The position numbers and the translations under genes were made by a program. A DNA stretch of 64,000 nucleotides from Geothrix sp. (GTDB lineage Bacteria; Acidobacteriota; Holophagae; Holophagales; Holophagaceae), in contig NZ_JAHRYQ010000002.1 of the NCBI RefSeq assembly GCF_020622065.1, forward strand, positions 1,237,905 through 1,301,904. The letters run 5' to 3'. This document shows positions 8,693 through 15,767 of this stretch, one piece after another. The notes beneath the pieces were generated by a model. The model saw only the letters and a program-made list of their open reading frames with translations, searched no databases and was not told where the DNA came from. Position 1 is the stretch's first letter, and each line of letters opens with the position of its first letter.

Positions 8693-9139
8693 ATGCAGAT
8701 CAGTGGCATCCAGACTGCTTCGACGACTTCGGGGACCACGGCCCTGAAGGCGCTCGCCTATGACCCGAGGGACACCAACCAGGACGGTGTCGTTTCGGCC
8801 GCCGAAGATCAGGCCTACACCTTGAGGCACCCCCAGGTGGAGATCCTCAGGCGCCTGAGGGAGGGCCGCTCGGCTTCCAGGACCGAGGCGGTCGCCCCGA
8901 GTCCATACGGCCCCCGGGAGACTCCCAACCTGGTCGCGGCCAGCGACCCGCGGGATGCCAATCGCAACGGCCAGGTCTCCCCTGCGGAGGATCTGGCGTA
9001 CGCGCTGGCTCATCCGAAGGAGGACCCGTTCCGGGCCGCCACCAGGAAGACGCCCGTCTACGAGAGCCCCTACGGGCCACAGGGGAGGCCGAGCGCCGGG
9101 TTCAGTGCGAGGATCGGCGCCTTCGATGTCCTGGCCTGA
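8693..9139 (+). CDS. Small EF-hand-type protein (148 aa)
   Basis: Two calcium-binding-like loops are visible: D-T-N-Q-D-G-V-V-S-A-A-E and D-A-N-R-N-G-Q-V-S-P-A-E. Each is preceded by D-P-R and followed by a short helix (A-Y-x-L-x-H-P). Both have acidic or amide residues at loop positions 1, 3 and 5, Gly at 6 and Glu at 12, though position 5 of the second is Asn. There is no signal peptide or membrane segment from the ATG at 8693, which follows a GGGGGGAG ribosome-binding site. The two loops look like an internal duplication about 50 residues apart. Function is unknown; calcium binding is inferred. Confidence 0.75.
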   Translation: MQISGIQTASTTSGTTALKALAYDPRDTNQDGVVSAAEDQAYTLRHPQVEILRRLREGRSASRTEAVAPSPYGPRETPNLVAASDPRDANRNGQVSPAEDLAYALAHPKEDPFRAATRKTPVYESPYGPQGRPSAGFSARIGAFDVLA

Positions 9140-9184
9140 TTCGAGTCCAGCCAGGCGCCCTTGGTGCGCCTAGCTGGACTCGAA
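9140..9184. repeat. Inverted duplication of the tRNA-Arg 3' end
   Basis: 9140-9159 repeats, in opposite orientation, the T-loop, 3' T-stem and 3' acceptor strand of the adjacent tRNA-Arg gene (9163-9184). The two arms match over 18 of 19 bases and are separated by three bases, making a very stable potential hairpin. It begins one base after the stop of the EF-hand gene, so it may terminate that transcript, though no U-tract follows. Confidence 0.8.
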
Positions 9185-9238
9185 CCAGCGACCTACGGCT
9201 TAGAAGGCCGTTGCTCTATCCACCTGAGCTATAGGCGC
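9162..9238 (-). tRNA. tRNA-Arg (anticodon TCT)
   Basis: The reverse complement folds as a complete cloverleaf. The acceptor stem is GCGCCTA/TAGGCGC. The D-arm contains AGCTCAGGTGGATAGAGC. The anticodon stem ACGGC/GCCGT encloses loop CTTCTAA with anticodon TCT. The T-arm is GCTGG-TTCGAGT-CCAGC, the discriminator is A, and CCA is encoded. It reads AGA codons. Confidence 0.95.
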
Positions 9239-9247
9239 GCGAGGAAC

Positions 9248-9260
9248 AGTCTAGCGGGTC
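9248..9260 (-). promoter_or_regulatory. Promoter -10 element of tRNA-Arg
   Basis: On the minus strand GACCCGC-TAGACT ends 9 bases before the mature 5' end of tRNA-Arg, the right distance for transcription to start a few bases upstream of the tRNA. The same 13-mer precedes the gene at 8599. No good -35 hexamer is evident. Confidence 0.55.
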
Positions 9261-9327
9261 GGGGACGGTGGATGGCTGGGATGGGGCGGCCCTGCCCTAG
9301 ACTTGGGGCCTTGGTAAGGAGGGAACC

Positions 9328-9930
9328 ATGGCCGAGGCTCTTGAGCAGGTCCAGGGGGAAGTGCAGGATCACGCGGGCGACAGTCGCCTGAACGGGTTCA
9401 TTGCGCTTTTCGTGGCCGTGGTGGCGACCTTCATGGCCCTGTGCAATGTGAAAGACGGCAATGTCGTCCAGGCGATGCAGCAGTCCCAGGCCAAAGCGGT
9501 GGACCAGTGGGCCTACTACCAGAGCAAGAGCACCAAGCAGCACATTGCCGAGAACGCGGTGGAGATGCTGAGGGTCCAGCTTGACATGAGCCCCGGGTTG
9601 AAACCGGCGGCGCAGGCCAAGGTGGAAGCCCGCATCGCCGACCAGGAAGCGGCCGCGAAGAAGTACGAGCGGGAAAAGGAGCAGATCAAGGCCGAGGCGG
9701 AGCAGGCCGCCAAAGACTACGAGGCGATGAATGTTCATGACGACCAGTTCGACCTGGCGGAGGCCTGCCTGAGTGTCGCCGTGGCGCTGGCGGGGGTCAC
9801 GGCCCTCACCCGGAAACGGTGGCTCTTCGCCGTGGCGGGGGTCTTCGCGGGCATCGGCCTGATCTTCGGTCTGGCCGGGTTCTTCCACTGGAACCTGCAC
9901 TCCGAGGTGATGGCCAAGTTCCTGGGTTGA
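9328..9930 (+). CDS. DUF4337-family membrane protein (200 aa)
   Basis: The layout fits DUF4337. One transmembrane segment lies near residues 24-40 and is followed by N-V-K-D-G-N and W-A-Y-Y-Q-S-K-S-T-K-Q-H. A long charged, Ala/Glu/Lys-rich coiled-coil region spans about 85-140, and two further transmembrane segments lie at about 150-190. The start ATG at 9328 follows AAGGAGG. No biochemical function is established for this family. It stands alone, and a terminator shared with the tsx operon follows. Confidence 0.85.
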   Translation: MAEALEQVQGEVQDHAGDSRLNGFIALFVAVVATFMALCNVKDGNVVQAMQQSQAKAVDQWAYYQSKSTKQHIAENAVEMLRVQLDMSPGLKPAAQAKVEARIADQEAAAKKYEREKEQIKAEAEQAAKDYEAMNVHDDQFDLAEACLSVAVALAGVTALTRKRWLFAVAGVFAGIGLIFGLAGFFHWNLHSEVMAKFLG

Positions 9931-9947
9931 GGTCCATCGCTCAGATG

Positions 9948-9974
9948 AAAAAGGGGGGGCCCGCGAGGCCCCCC
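9948..9974. terminator. Bidirectional terminator between the DUF4337 and Tsx-like genes
   Basis: A GC-only stem pairs G9953-C9961 with G9967-C9974 around a five-base loop. Five A residues (9948-9952) precede it on the + strand and read as a U-tract on the minus strand, so it should end the nucleobase-transport operon efficiently. On the + strand it is followed by only two T residues, so termination of the DUF4337 transcript may be weaker. Confidence 0.75.
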
Positions 9975-9993
9975 TTCGTGTCTTCCAAAGGTC

Positions 9994-10827
9994 TCAGAAG
10001 TGGACTTGCAGCTGGGCCATGGGGGCGGTCACGCGCTTGTTGGTGAGTGGCGCGGGGCCGTCGTGGTTCTGGCCGCCGAACTTGTTGTTCCAGTACTCGA
10101 AGCCGCCGCCGACGAAGACCTTGCCCTTGGTGCCGAAGACGGGGCTGATGTCCACGAGCAGGGAGAGGTTGGCGAGGGTCTCGGGCTTGGTCTCGACGCC
10201 GAAGCCATCCTTGCCCTTGGCGCCCACATAGTTGGCGTAGCCCTTGAACTCGGCGCCCACGGTGCCCATCTGGAAAGGGATGCCCCAGGCGGCGGAGATC
10301 AGGTAGGTGGTCTTGAAGTCCACGGACTGGCCCACGATGCCGTTGTAGTTCTGTTCGTGGCAGGCCCAGATGCCGAGATCCAGGAAGCCGCTGGGCATCT
10401 TGAAGTTCAGGGTGGGGCCCAGGACGAGGAAGCGCTTCTTGGAGGCGAAGGCGTTGTCCTTCGAGTTGAAGTCGAACCCGCCGGTGATGGAGAGGTCGCG
10501 CACGGGGCCGAAACCGAGGTCCTTCTTGTGGATCTTGCCCAGGCTCAGGGAGCCGCGGTAGACCACATACACCTCATTGGCGCCGGTCTTGCCGCCGCTG
10601 GCGGGATCGTTCTTGTCGGACATGAGCATGTCGGCGTTGAAGAAGTTCGAGCCGTAGGCCCAGCCGCTGGCATGGCTCAGCTGCACGATGTTCTTCTCCA
10701 CGGTGCCGTCGATGCCGGGCTCGCGGAACTGGGTGCCGTAGCGGTAGCCGATGAAGGTGTCGCTCCAGTCGGCGGCGGCGAGGGGCAGGGCCGCGGCCGC
10801 GAGGAGGGCAAGGGCGAATTTGGTCAT
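9994..10827 (-). CDS. Tsx-like outer-membrane nucleoside channel (277 aa)
   Basis: The signal peptide covers residues 1-19, and the mature protein begins ADWSDTFIGYRYG, as in Tsx/OmpK-type proteins. The body is a series of alternating amphipathic strands ending in a C-terminal phenylalanine (LQVHF), the signature of outer-membrane beta-barrels inserted by Bam. The length is right for a 12-stranded Tsx barrel. It is the last gene of an operon with two nucleobase permeases (26 bases downstream), which supports a role in nucleoside/base entry across the outer membrane. Confidence 0.75.
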   Translation of the reverse strand: MTKFALALLAAAALPLAAADWSDTFIGYRYGTQFREPGIDGTVEKNIVQLSHASGWAYGSNFFNADMLMSDKNDPASGGKTGANEVYVVYRGSLSLGKIHKKDLGFGPVRDLSITGGFDFNSKDNAFASKKRFLVLGPTLNFKMPSGFLDLGIWACHEQNYNGIVGQSVDFKTTYLISAAWGIPFQMGTVGAEFKGYANYVGAKGKDGFGVETKPETLANLSLLVDISPVFGTKGKVFVGGGFEYWNNKFGGQNHDGPAPLTNKRVTAPMAQLQVHF

Positions 10828-10853
10828 GGATTCTCCGGGAAGGAAGGCGGGTC

Positions 10854-12272
10854 CTAGGCGGACAGGAAGAGAAGCTTGAGCAGGAAGATGACGGAGAGGA
10901 CGAGGATGATCGGGTTGATCTCCTTGAACCGCCCTGTGGCGGCCTTCAGCACGGTGTAGGCGATCATGCCGAGGGCAATGCCGTTCACGATGGAGAAGGT
11001 GAAGGGCATGACGATGACGGCGAGATAGGCGGGAATGGCATCCGTGACATCGTCGAAGCGGATCTCCTTGATCTCCGACAGCATGAAGAAGCCGATCATC
11101 ATGAGCGCCGGGGCCGTGGCCTGGAGCGGCACCATGAGGAAGAGGGGCGAGAGAAAGAGCGCCAGGGCCAGCCAGCCCGCCACCACCAGGGCCGTGAGGC
11201 CCGTCTTGCCGCCCTCGGCCACGCCCGAGGCGCTCTCGATGTAGGCGGTGATGGCGGTGGTGCCGAACATGGAGGCGAAGGTGGTGCCCACGGCGTCGGC
11301 CATGAAGGCCTTGGAGGCACCCGGGAACTTGCCCTCCTTGTCCAGCAGCTTGCCTTGGGCGCCGATGCCCATGAGCGTGCCGATGGTGTCGAACATGTCC
11401 ACGAAGAGCAGGGTGAACAGGATGATGAAGATGTTCAGCACGCCGCCCAGGGATCGGGTCCAGCTCCAGTCGTACTGGAACATCTTCGGCCAGCTCGGAA
11501 TCTGGAACAGGGCGCCCTTGGGCAGGTGGGTGAAGCCACCGCCCCAGCTCACGGGCAGCAGGCCCACCAGGGTGATGGCGAGGATGCCCAGCAGGATCGC
11601 GCCCTTCACTCGCTTCGCCACCAGCACGGCGATGAGGAAGAGGCCCACCACGGACCAGAAGGCGGGGGTGAGGTGGCCGTGGTCCCAGAACTTCGCGATG
11701 AAGAGGTTGTTCACATCATGCAGACCGAAGAGAGCCGAGGGGTCGTTCTTCAGCACGGGGAAGATGGTGTCCGCGTCGAACTTCAGGCCCACCTGGGTGA
11801 CGCCGGAGTCCACGAAGCCGATGATGGCGATGAAGAGGCCGATGCCCACGGAGATGCCCTTCTTCAGCGAGAAGGGGATGGCGTCCATGAAGGCTTCCCG
11901 CACCTTCATGGCGCTGAGGAAGATGAAGACGATGCCCTCCAGCAGCAGGGCCGTGAGCGCCACCTGGATGGTGTAGCCCATGCCGCCCTGGTTGGCGGGC
12001 GCGCAGACGGTGAACGCGAAGAAGGCCGAGAGGCCGATGCCCGAGGCGAAGGCGATGGGCAGGTTCGCGTAGAAGGCGCCGATGAGGGTGGAGAGGATGG
12101 CGCAGACCACGAAGGCCGTGAAGCCCTGGGCCGGCGCGATGCCCGCCACTTTGAGGAAGGCGTTGGGGATCAGCGAGATCACATACGCCATGGAGATGAA
12201 GGTGGTGGTGCCCGCGAGCACCTCCGTGGCCACGGTCGTGCCCCTTCCCTTGAGGTTGAAGAACCGTTCCAT
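10854..12272 (-). CDS. AzgA-type purine permease, NCS2 family (472 aa)
   Basis: This is an inner-membrane H+-coupled uptake carrier for adenine, guanine or hypoxanthine. It has about 12-14 hydrophobic segments and the characteristic N-terminus (F-N-L-K-G-R-G-T-T-V-A-T-E-V-L-A-G-T-T-T). It also shows G-I-G-L-S-A-F-F-A-F-T-V, D-M-F-D-T-I-G-T-L-M-G and the T-A-I-T-A-Y-I-E-S-A-S-G-V-A-E-G-G segment of the PbuG/PbuO/AdeP branch. It lies 16 bases after the UraA-type gene. Which purine it prefers cannot be told from sequence. Confidence 0.9.
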   Translation of the reverse strand: MERFFNLKGRGTTVATEVLAGTTTFISMAYVISLIPNAFLKVAGIAPAQGFTAFVVCAILSTLIGAFYANLPIAFASGIGLSAFFAFTVCAPANQGGMGYTIQVALTALLLEGIVFIFLSAMKVREAFMDAIPFSLKKGISVGIGLFIAIIGFVDSGVTQVGLKFDADTIFPVLKNDPSALFGLHDVNNLFIAKFWDHGHLTPAFWSVVGLFLIAVLVAKRVKGAILLGILAITLVGLLPVSWGGGFTHLPKGALFQIPSWPKMFQYDWSWTRSLGGVLNIFIILFTLLFVDMFDTIGTLMGIGAQGKLLDKEGKFPGASKAFMADAVGTTFASMFGTTAITAYIESASGVAEGGKTGLTALVVAGWLALALFLSPLFLMVPLQATAPALMMIGFFMLSEIKEIRFDDVTDAIPAYLAVIVMPFTFSIVNGIALGMIAYTVLKAATGRFKEINPIILVLSVIFLLKLLFLSA

Positions 12273-12288
12273 GCCGAGCTCCTTTGAA

Positions 12289-13584
12289 TCAGGGGTGGGT
12301 GTCGCTGCCGGGGTTCAGGGCGTCGTTGCTGAGGCCGAGCTGGTCGAGGCCCCAGAAGAGCAGGCTGAGGGCGATGGCCACCACCGTGCCCAGGGCCATG
12401 CCCTTGAGCTCCACGGTGCCCACCTTCACCGCCGCCCCACTGATGCCGCTGATGAGCACGACGGAGGTGAGGATCAGGTTGCGGGACTGGGTGTAGTCCA
12501 CCTTCTTCTCGATGAGCATCCGGATGCCCGCGGCCGCGATGACGCCGAAGAGCAGGATGCAGACGCCGCCCATGACCGGTACAGGGATGCTCCGGATGAG
12601 GGCCGCCAGCTTGCCGGAGAAGGAGACCAGGATGGCGATGCAGGCCGTGCCGCCGATGACCCACACGCTGTAGACCTTGGTGATGGCCATGACGCCGATG
12701 TTTTCGCCGTAGGTCGTGTTGGGCGTGGCCCCGACCAGGCCCGACAGCACATTGGAGAGACCGTCTCCCAGCAGGGAGCGGTGCAGGCCGGGCTCCTTCA
12801 TGAGGTCCTTGCCCACGATGTTTCCGGTCACCACCAGGTGTCCCACATGCTCCGCCAGCACCACCAGCGTGGCCGGCAGGATGATGAGGATGGCCTGCAG
12901 GTTGAAGGTGGGCGCGTAGAGGGTGGGCACCTGGAACCAGGGCGCGAGGCGCACCGCCTGGAAGTCGACCACACCGAGGCCCAGGGAGATCAGATAGCCT
13001 GCGATCACGCCCAGCAGCACGGGAATCACCGCCAGGAAGCCCCGCAGGAGGATGGACGCCAGGATGGTCACGGCCAGGGTGGACAGCGACACCACCAGCG
13101 CCAGGCGCAGCGGCATGCCCAGCACCGCGGGGCCGGCGGTGAGGCCCGCCATGTTGGTGGCCACCGGGGCCAGCTCCAGGCCGATGATGGCCACGATGGC
13201 GCCCATGGCGGCTGGGGGGAAAATGATGTCGATCCACCGCGTGCCCGCGACGCGCACCACCTGGGAGACCAGGATGAAGATGAGGCCGAAGACGATGAAG
13301 CCGCCCTGGGCCGCGGAGTAGCTCAGGCCCGCTGCCAGCACGGCGAAGACCGGGGAGAGGAACGCGAAGCTGGAGCCCAGGTAGGCGGGGATGCGGCCCT
13401 TGGCCACCACCAGGTAGATCAGCGTGCCCACGCCGTTCATGAGCAGGCAGGTCGCCGGATTCACCTTGAAGAGGAAGGGCACGAGCACGGTGGCGCCGAA
13501 CATGGCGAACAGGTGCTGGAGGCTCAGGGGCACGGTCTGCAGCAGGGGCAGGCGTTCATCGACGTCGATGGTGCGGCGCAGCAT
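12289..13584 (-). CDS. uraA: Uracil/xanthine permease, NCS2 family (431 aa)
   Basis: This is an inner-membrane proton symporter of the UraA type with 14 predicted helices. It begins with the family motif L-P-L-L-Q-T-V-P-L-S-L-Q-H-L-F-A-M-F-G-A-T. Near residues 240-300 it carries L-A-E-H-V-G-H and P-N-T-T-Y-G-E-N-I-G-V-M-A-I-T-K-V-Y-S, which contain the substrate-binding Glu and Asn regions. It is the first gene of the three-gene uptake operon and is preceded by a long structured leader. Uracil is the likeliest substrate because the TTYGEN motif is that of UraA/PyrP. Confidence 0.9.
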   Translation of the reverse strand: MLRRTIDVDERLPLLQTVPLSLQHLFAMFGATVLVPFLFKVNPATCLLMNGVGTLIYLVVAKGRIPAYLGSSFAFLSPVFAVLAAGLSYSAAQGGFIVFGLIFILVSQVVRVAGTRWIDIIFPPAAMGAIVAIIGLELAPVATNMAGLTAGPAVLGMPLRLALVVSLSTLAVTILASILLRGFLAVIPVLLGVIAGYLISLGLGVVDFQAVRLAPWFQVPTLYAPTFNLQAILIILPATLVVLAEHVGHLVVTGNIVGKDLMKEPGLHRSLLGDGLSNVLSGLVGATPNTTYGENIGVMAITKVYSVWVIGGTACIAILVSFSGKLAALIRSIPVPVMGGVCILLFGVIAAAGIRMLIEKKVDYTQSRNLILTSVVLISGISGAAVKVGTVELKGMALGTVVAIALSLLFWGLDQLGLSNDALNPGSDTHP

Positions 13585-13599
13585 GGAAACCTCGGCAGG

Positions 13600-13720
13600 T
13601 GGGCCCTCCCGGGGAACGCTTAAAAAAAAGCGCCGGTCTCCGGAACCATGGGTGGCTGCGGGGATCGGAAAGGACAGGGGGCACCCCCATCCTTTCCGGA
13701 CCCAAGGCCTGCAGGGGTCA
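13600..13720 (-). promoter_or_regulatory. Structured leader with candidate attenuator upstream of uraA
   Basis: Read on the minus strand, the leader contains a strong hairpin (arms 13667-13674 and 13690-13697, GGAAAGGA/TCCTTTCC, with an inner GGGGG/CCCCC stem). This is followed by a short GC stem (CCGG-AGA-CCGG, 13634-13644) and an eight-T tract (13622-13629). A U-tract after a GC stem inside the leader, 38 bases before the start codon, looks like an intrinsic terminator and so suggests attenuation. It does not match the purine riboswitch core. A sequence around GGTTCCGGAGACC only loosely recalls a PyrR-binding loop. Confidence 0.5.
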
Positions 13721-13775
13721 CATATTGTTTTTTACAAGCGCACCCGGCCCGGGTTGGCCTCCCGCCTGAAATCGG

Positions 13776-15287
13776 TCAGCGGGATCCCCGGTTCCGGCCC
13801 GTGGGGGAGGTCCGGACGACCCTGACTTCCTCCGGGGCCCGGCCCCCCTTCTTGAGGAACTGCTTGGTCGACATGAATTCCAGCAGGGCTTCGAAGGCGT
13901 CTGCGGGCAGGGGCCGGCCCAGCAGGAATCCCTGCAGGCAGTCGCAGCCCAGCAACTCCAGCATGTCCCGCTGGCTCTCGGTCTCCACGCCTTCGGCCAC
14001 CACGGTGAGGTGCAGGCTGTGGGCGAGCTGGATCACCGCGCGCACGATGTTCTCGGAGGAGGTCTGGGGATCCTCGGACTGCAGGGCCGCCGTGAACGAC
14101 TGGTCCAGCTTCAGGGTCGTGATGGGCAGGCGCTGGAGGTAGCTGAGGGAGCTGTACCCTGTGCCGAAATCGTCGATGGCGATCCGGGTGCCGATCTCCC
14201 GCAGCCGGTGGAGGGGCACCAGGTCCTCGTGGTCCTGCCGCATCACCATGCTTTCGGTGAGCTCCAGCTCCAGGCATTTCGGATCCAGGCCCGTATCCGC
14301 GAGGGCCTTGGCCACGCAGGCATCCCAGTCCCCGTTGGCGAACTGGAGGACGGACACATTTACGGCAAGGAGGAGGGGGGTGGGGCTGATGGCCTGCCAT
14401 TTGGCCATCTGGCCGCAGGCCTCCCGGAGCGCCCACTCGCCGATGGGCAGGATGAGGCGGCTCTCCTCGGCCAGAGGGATGAACTTCATGGGGGGGACCG
14501 TGCCCAAGAGGGGGTGGTTCCAGCGCAGGAGCGCCTCGGCCCCGGCCAGGCGGCCGTCCATGAAGAACTGGGGCTGGTAGTACATCTGCAGTTCATCGTT
14601 CTGGAGCGCCTCCCGCAGGCAGCTCTCGAGCTCCTGGCGCTCGAGGGAGACTTCGTTGAGGGTGGTGGTGAAGCACTCGATGCGGTTGCCGCCGCGCTCC
14701 TTGGCGCGGTACATGGCGGACTCGGCGTGGGCCTCCAGCGCCTGGGCGTCCAGGCCGTCCTGGGGGTAGACGCAGACGCCGATGCTGGCGGTGAGGTCCA
14801 GCTCCCTGGCGCCGGCGCGGAAGGGCGTCTGGAGGGCCTCCAGCAGCTTCTGGCCCACCCGCGCCGCCGCCATGATGTCCTTGATCTCCTGGAGCAGCAC
14901 CATGAAGCGGCCGCCGCCGATGCAGGCGATCGTGTCGCCCTGGCGCAGCGGTTCCTGCAACCGCTGCGCCACCTGCTTCAGCACCTCGTCGCCACCCTGG
15001 TGGCCGAGCAGGTCATTCACGCGCTTGAAGCGGTCCAGGTCCACGAGCAGCACGCTGATGATGTGGCCGTGGCGCTGGGCCAGGCGCAGGGCCTGCGACA
15101 AGCGGTCGGCGAAGTGCCGGTGATTGGGCAGTCCGGTGGCGGACTCCATCAGGCTCAGTTCCTCCACCCGCGATTCCAGCGCCTTGATGCGCGACTCGGC
15201 CTGCTGAAGGCGGCTGATCGCATCGAGACGGTCGATCCTGAGCAGGAAGCCCTTGAGGTCCAGTCCCTTGGGGTGCTCGTTCGACAG
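13776..15287 (-). CDS. Degenerate GGDEF - EAL c-di-GMP phosphodiesterase (about 503 aa)
   Basis: A short coiled N-terminus (S-R-L-Q-Q-A-E-S-R-I-K-A-L-E) is followed by a GGDEF-fold domain whose active site reads G-G-G-R-F instead of GG[D/E]EF, so cyclase activity is unlikely. The EAL domain keeps the expected residues: E-A-L-L-R-W, N-V-S, E-L-T-E-S, I-D-D-F-G-T-G-Y, K-L-D, A-E-G-V-E and Q-G-F-L-L-G-R-P-L. It should hydrolyse c-di-GMP. There is no in-frame ATG before the GGDEF domain. The start is given tentatively at a CTG (15287) with a GGAG 5 bases upstream; an internal start or a sequence error is possible. There is no membrane segment or sensor domain. Confidence 0.8.
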   Translation of the reverse strand: MSNEHPKGLDLKGFLLRIDRLDAISRLQQAESRIKALESRVEELSLMESATGLPNHRHFADRLSQALRLAQRHGHIISVLLVDLDRFKRVNDLLGHQGGDEVLKQVAQRLQEPLRQGDTIACIGGGRFMVLLQEIKDIMAAARVGQKLLEALQTPFRAGARELDLTASIGVCVYPQDGLDAQALEAHAESAMYRAKERGGNRIECFTTTLNEVSLERQELESCLREALQNDELQMYYQPQFFMDGRLAGAEALLRWNHPLLGTVPPMKFIPLAEESRLILPIGEWALREACGQMAKWQAISPTPLLLAVNVSVLQFANGDWDACVAKALADTGLDPKCLELELTESMVMRQDHEDLVPLHRLREIGTRIAIDDFGTGYSSLSYLQRLPITTLKLDQSFTAALQSEDPQTSSENIVRAVIQLAHSLHLTVVAEGVETESQRDMLELLGCDCLQGFLLGRPLPADAFEALLEFMSTKQFLKKGGRAPEEVRVVRTSPTGRNRGSR

Positions 15288-15514
15288 ACAAACTCCGGAT
15301 GCTGCCCGAATCCTAAAGGTGGAAGGGGGATTTCGCCAGTGAGAATGGGGTCGCGGAGGTAAAAAACAATGAAAGGTGGGCTTCCGGGCCCTGGGCTGGG
15401 GCGGGCCGGAGACGGGACCCACCCCGGGGGGTGGCCTTGAACGGGCCGCGCCCGGGTGCGCCGTCCGCCGATCCCGCTCCCGACAGCGCTCCGCGCTGTC
15501 TCCACGAGCCCAGG

Positions 15515-15542
15515 GTCGCCGGTTCGGGTCCAGCCATTCCCA
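15515..15542 (+). other. tRNA-like 3' fragment facing tRNA-His
   Basis: On the + strand this contains a T-arm-like sequence (GCCGG-TTCGGGT-CCAGC, one stem mismatch) followed by CATTCCCA, but no complete tRNA can be built from the upstream bases. Seventeen bases (15515-15531) match the corresponding part of tRNA-His on the opposite strand except for one substitution. It looks like the remains of a convergent tRNA gene or an inverted duplication, sharing the terminator in between. Confidence 0.5.
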
Positions 15543-15584
15543 GATTGAAAAAGGCCCCCGGGTGGGGGCCTTTTTCAATCTGGG
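15539..15584. terminator. Bidirectional terminator next to tRNA-His
   Basis: A perfect 21-bp inverted repeat (15539-15559 and 15564-15584) with a four-base loop has a GGCCCCC core flanked by five A on one side and five T on the other. It works as a rho-independent terminator in either direction. The outer end of the right arm includes the encoded CCA of tRNA-His. Confidence 0.85.
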
Positions 15585-15658
15585 GCGGCTGACCGGACTC
15601 GAACCGGCGACACCTGGAATCACAATCCAGTACTCTAACCAACTGAGCTACAGCCGCC
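15581..15658 (-). tRNA. tRNA-His (anticodon GTG)
   Basis: The reverse complement forms a full cloverleaf. It has the histidine-specific extra G at position -1 opposite discriminator C73, and an acceptor stem GCGGCTG/CAGCCGC. The anticodon stem CTGGA/TCCAG encloses loop TTGTGAT with anticodon GTG. The T-arm is GCCGG-TTCGAGT-CCGGT, and CCA is encoded. A TAnnnT box, TACTCT (15676-15671 on this strand), lies 12 bases before the 5' end. Confidence 0.95.
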
Positions 15659-15767
15659 GTTGGACCATCCAGAGTATCCGGGGCGGCCCGGGAAGGCCAG
15701 CGGGAACCTTCGGGGGACTGCGGTCATCGAAGGGGCATGCCGGGGATCCGGCCGAGTGAGGAGTTCC

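Noticed and set aside
13725-15370. A 12-base GTAAAAAACAAT motif in inverted orientation on both sides of the EAL gene
   Set aside because: It is short and A-rich, and the flanks do not match; chance is the better explanation.
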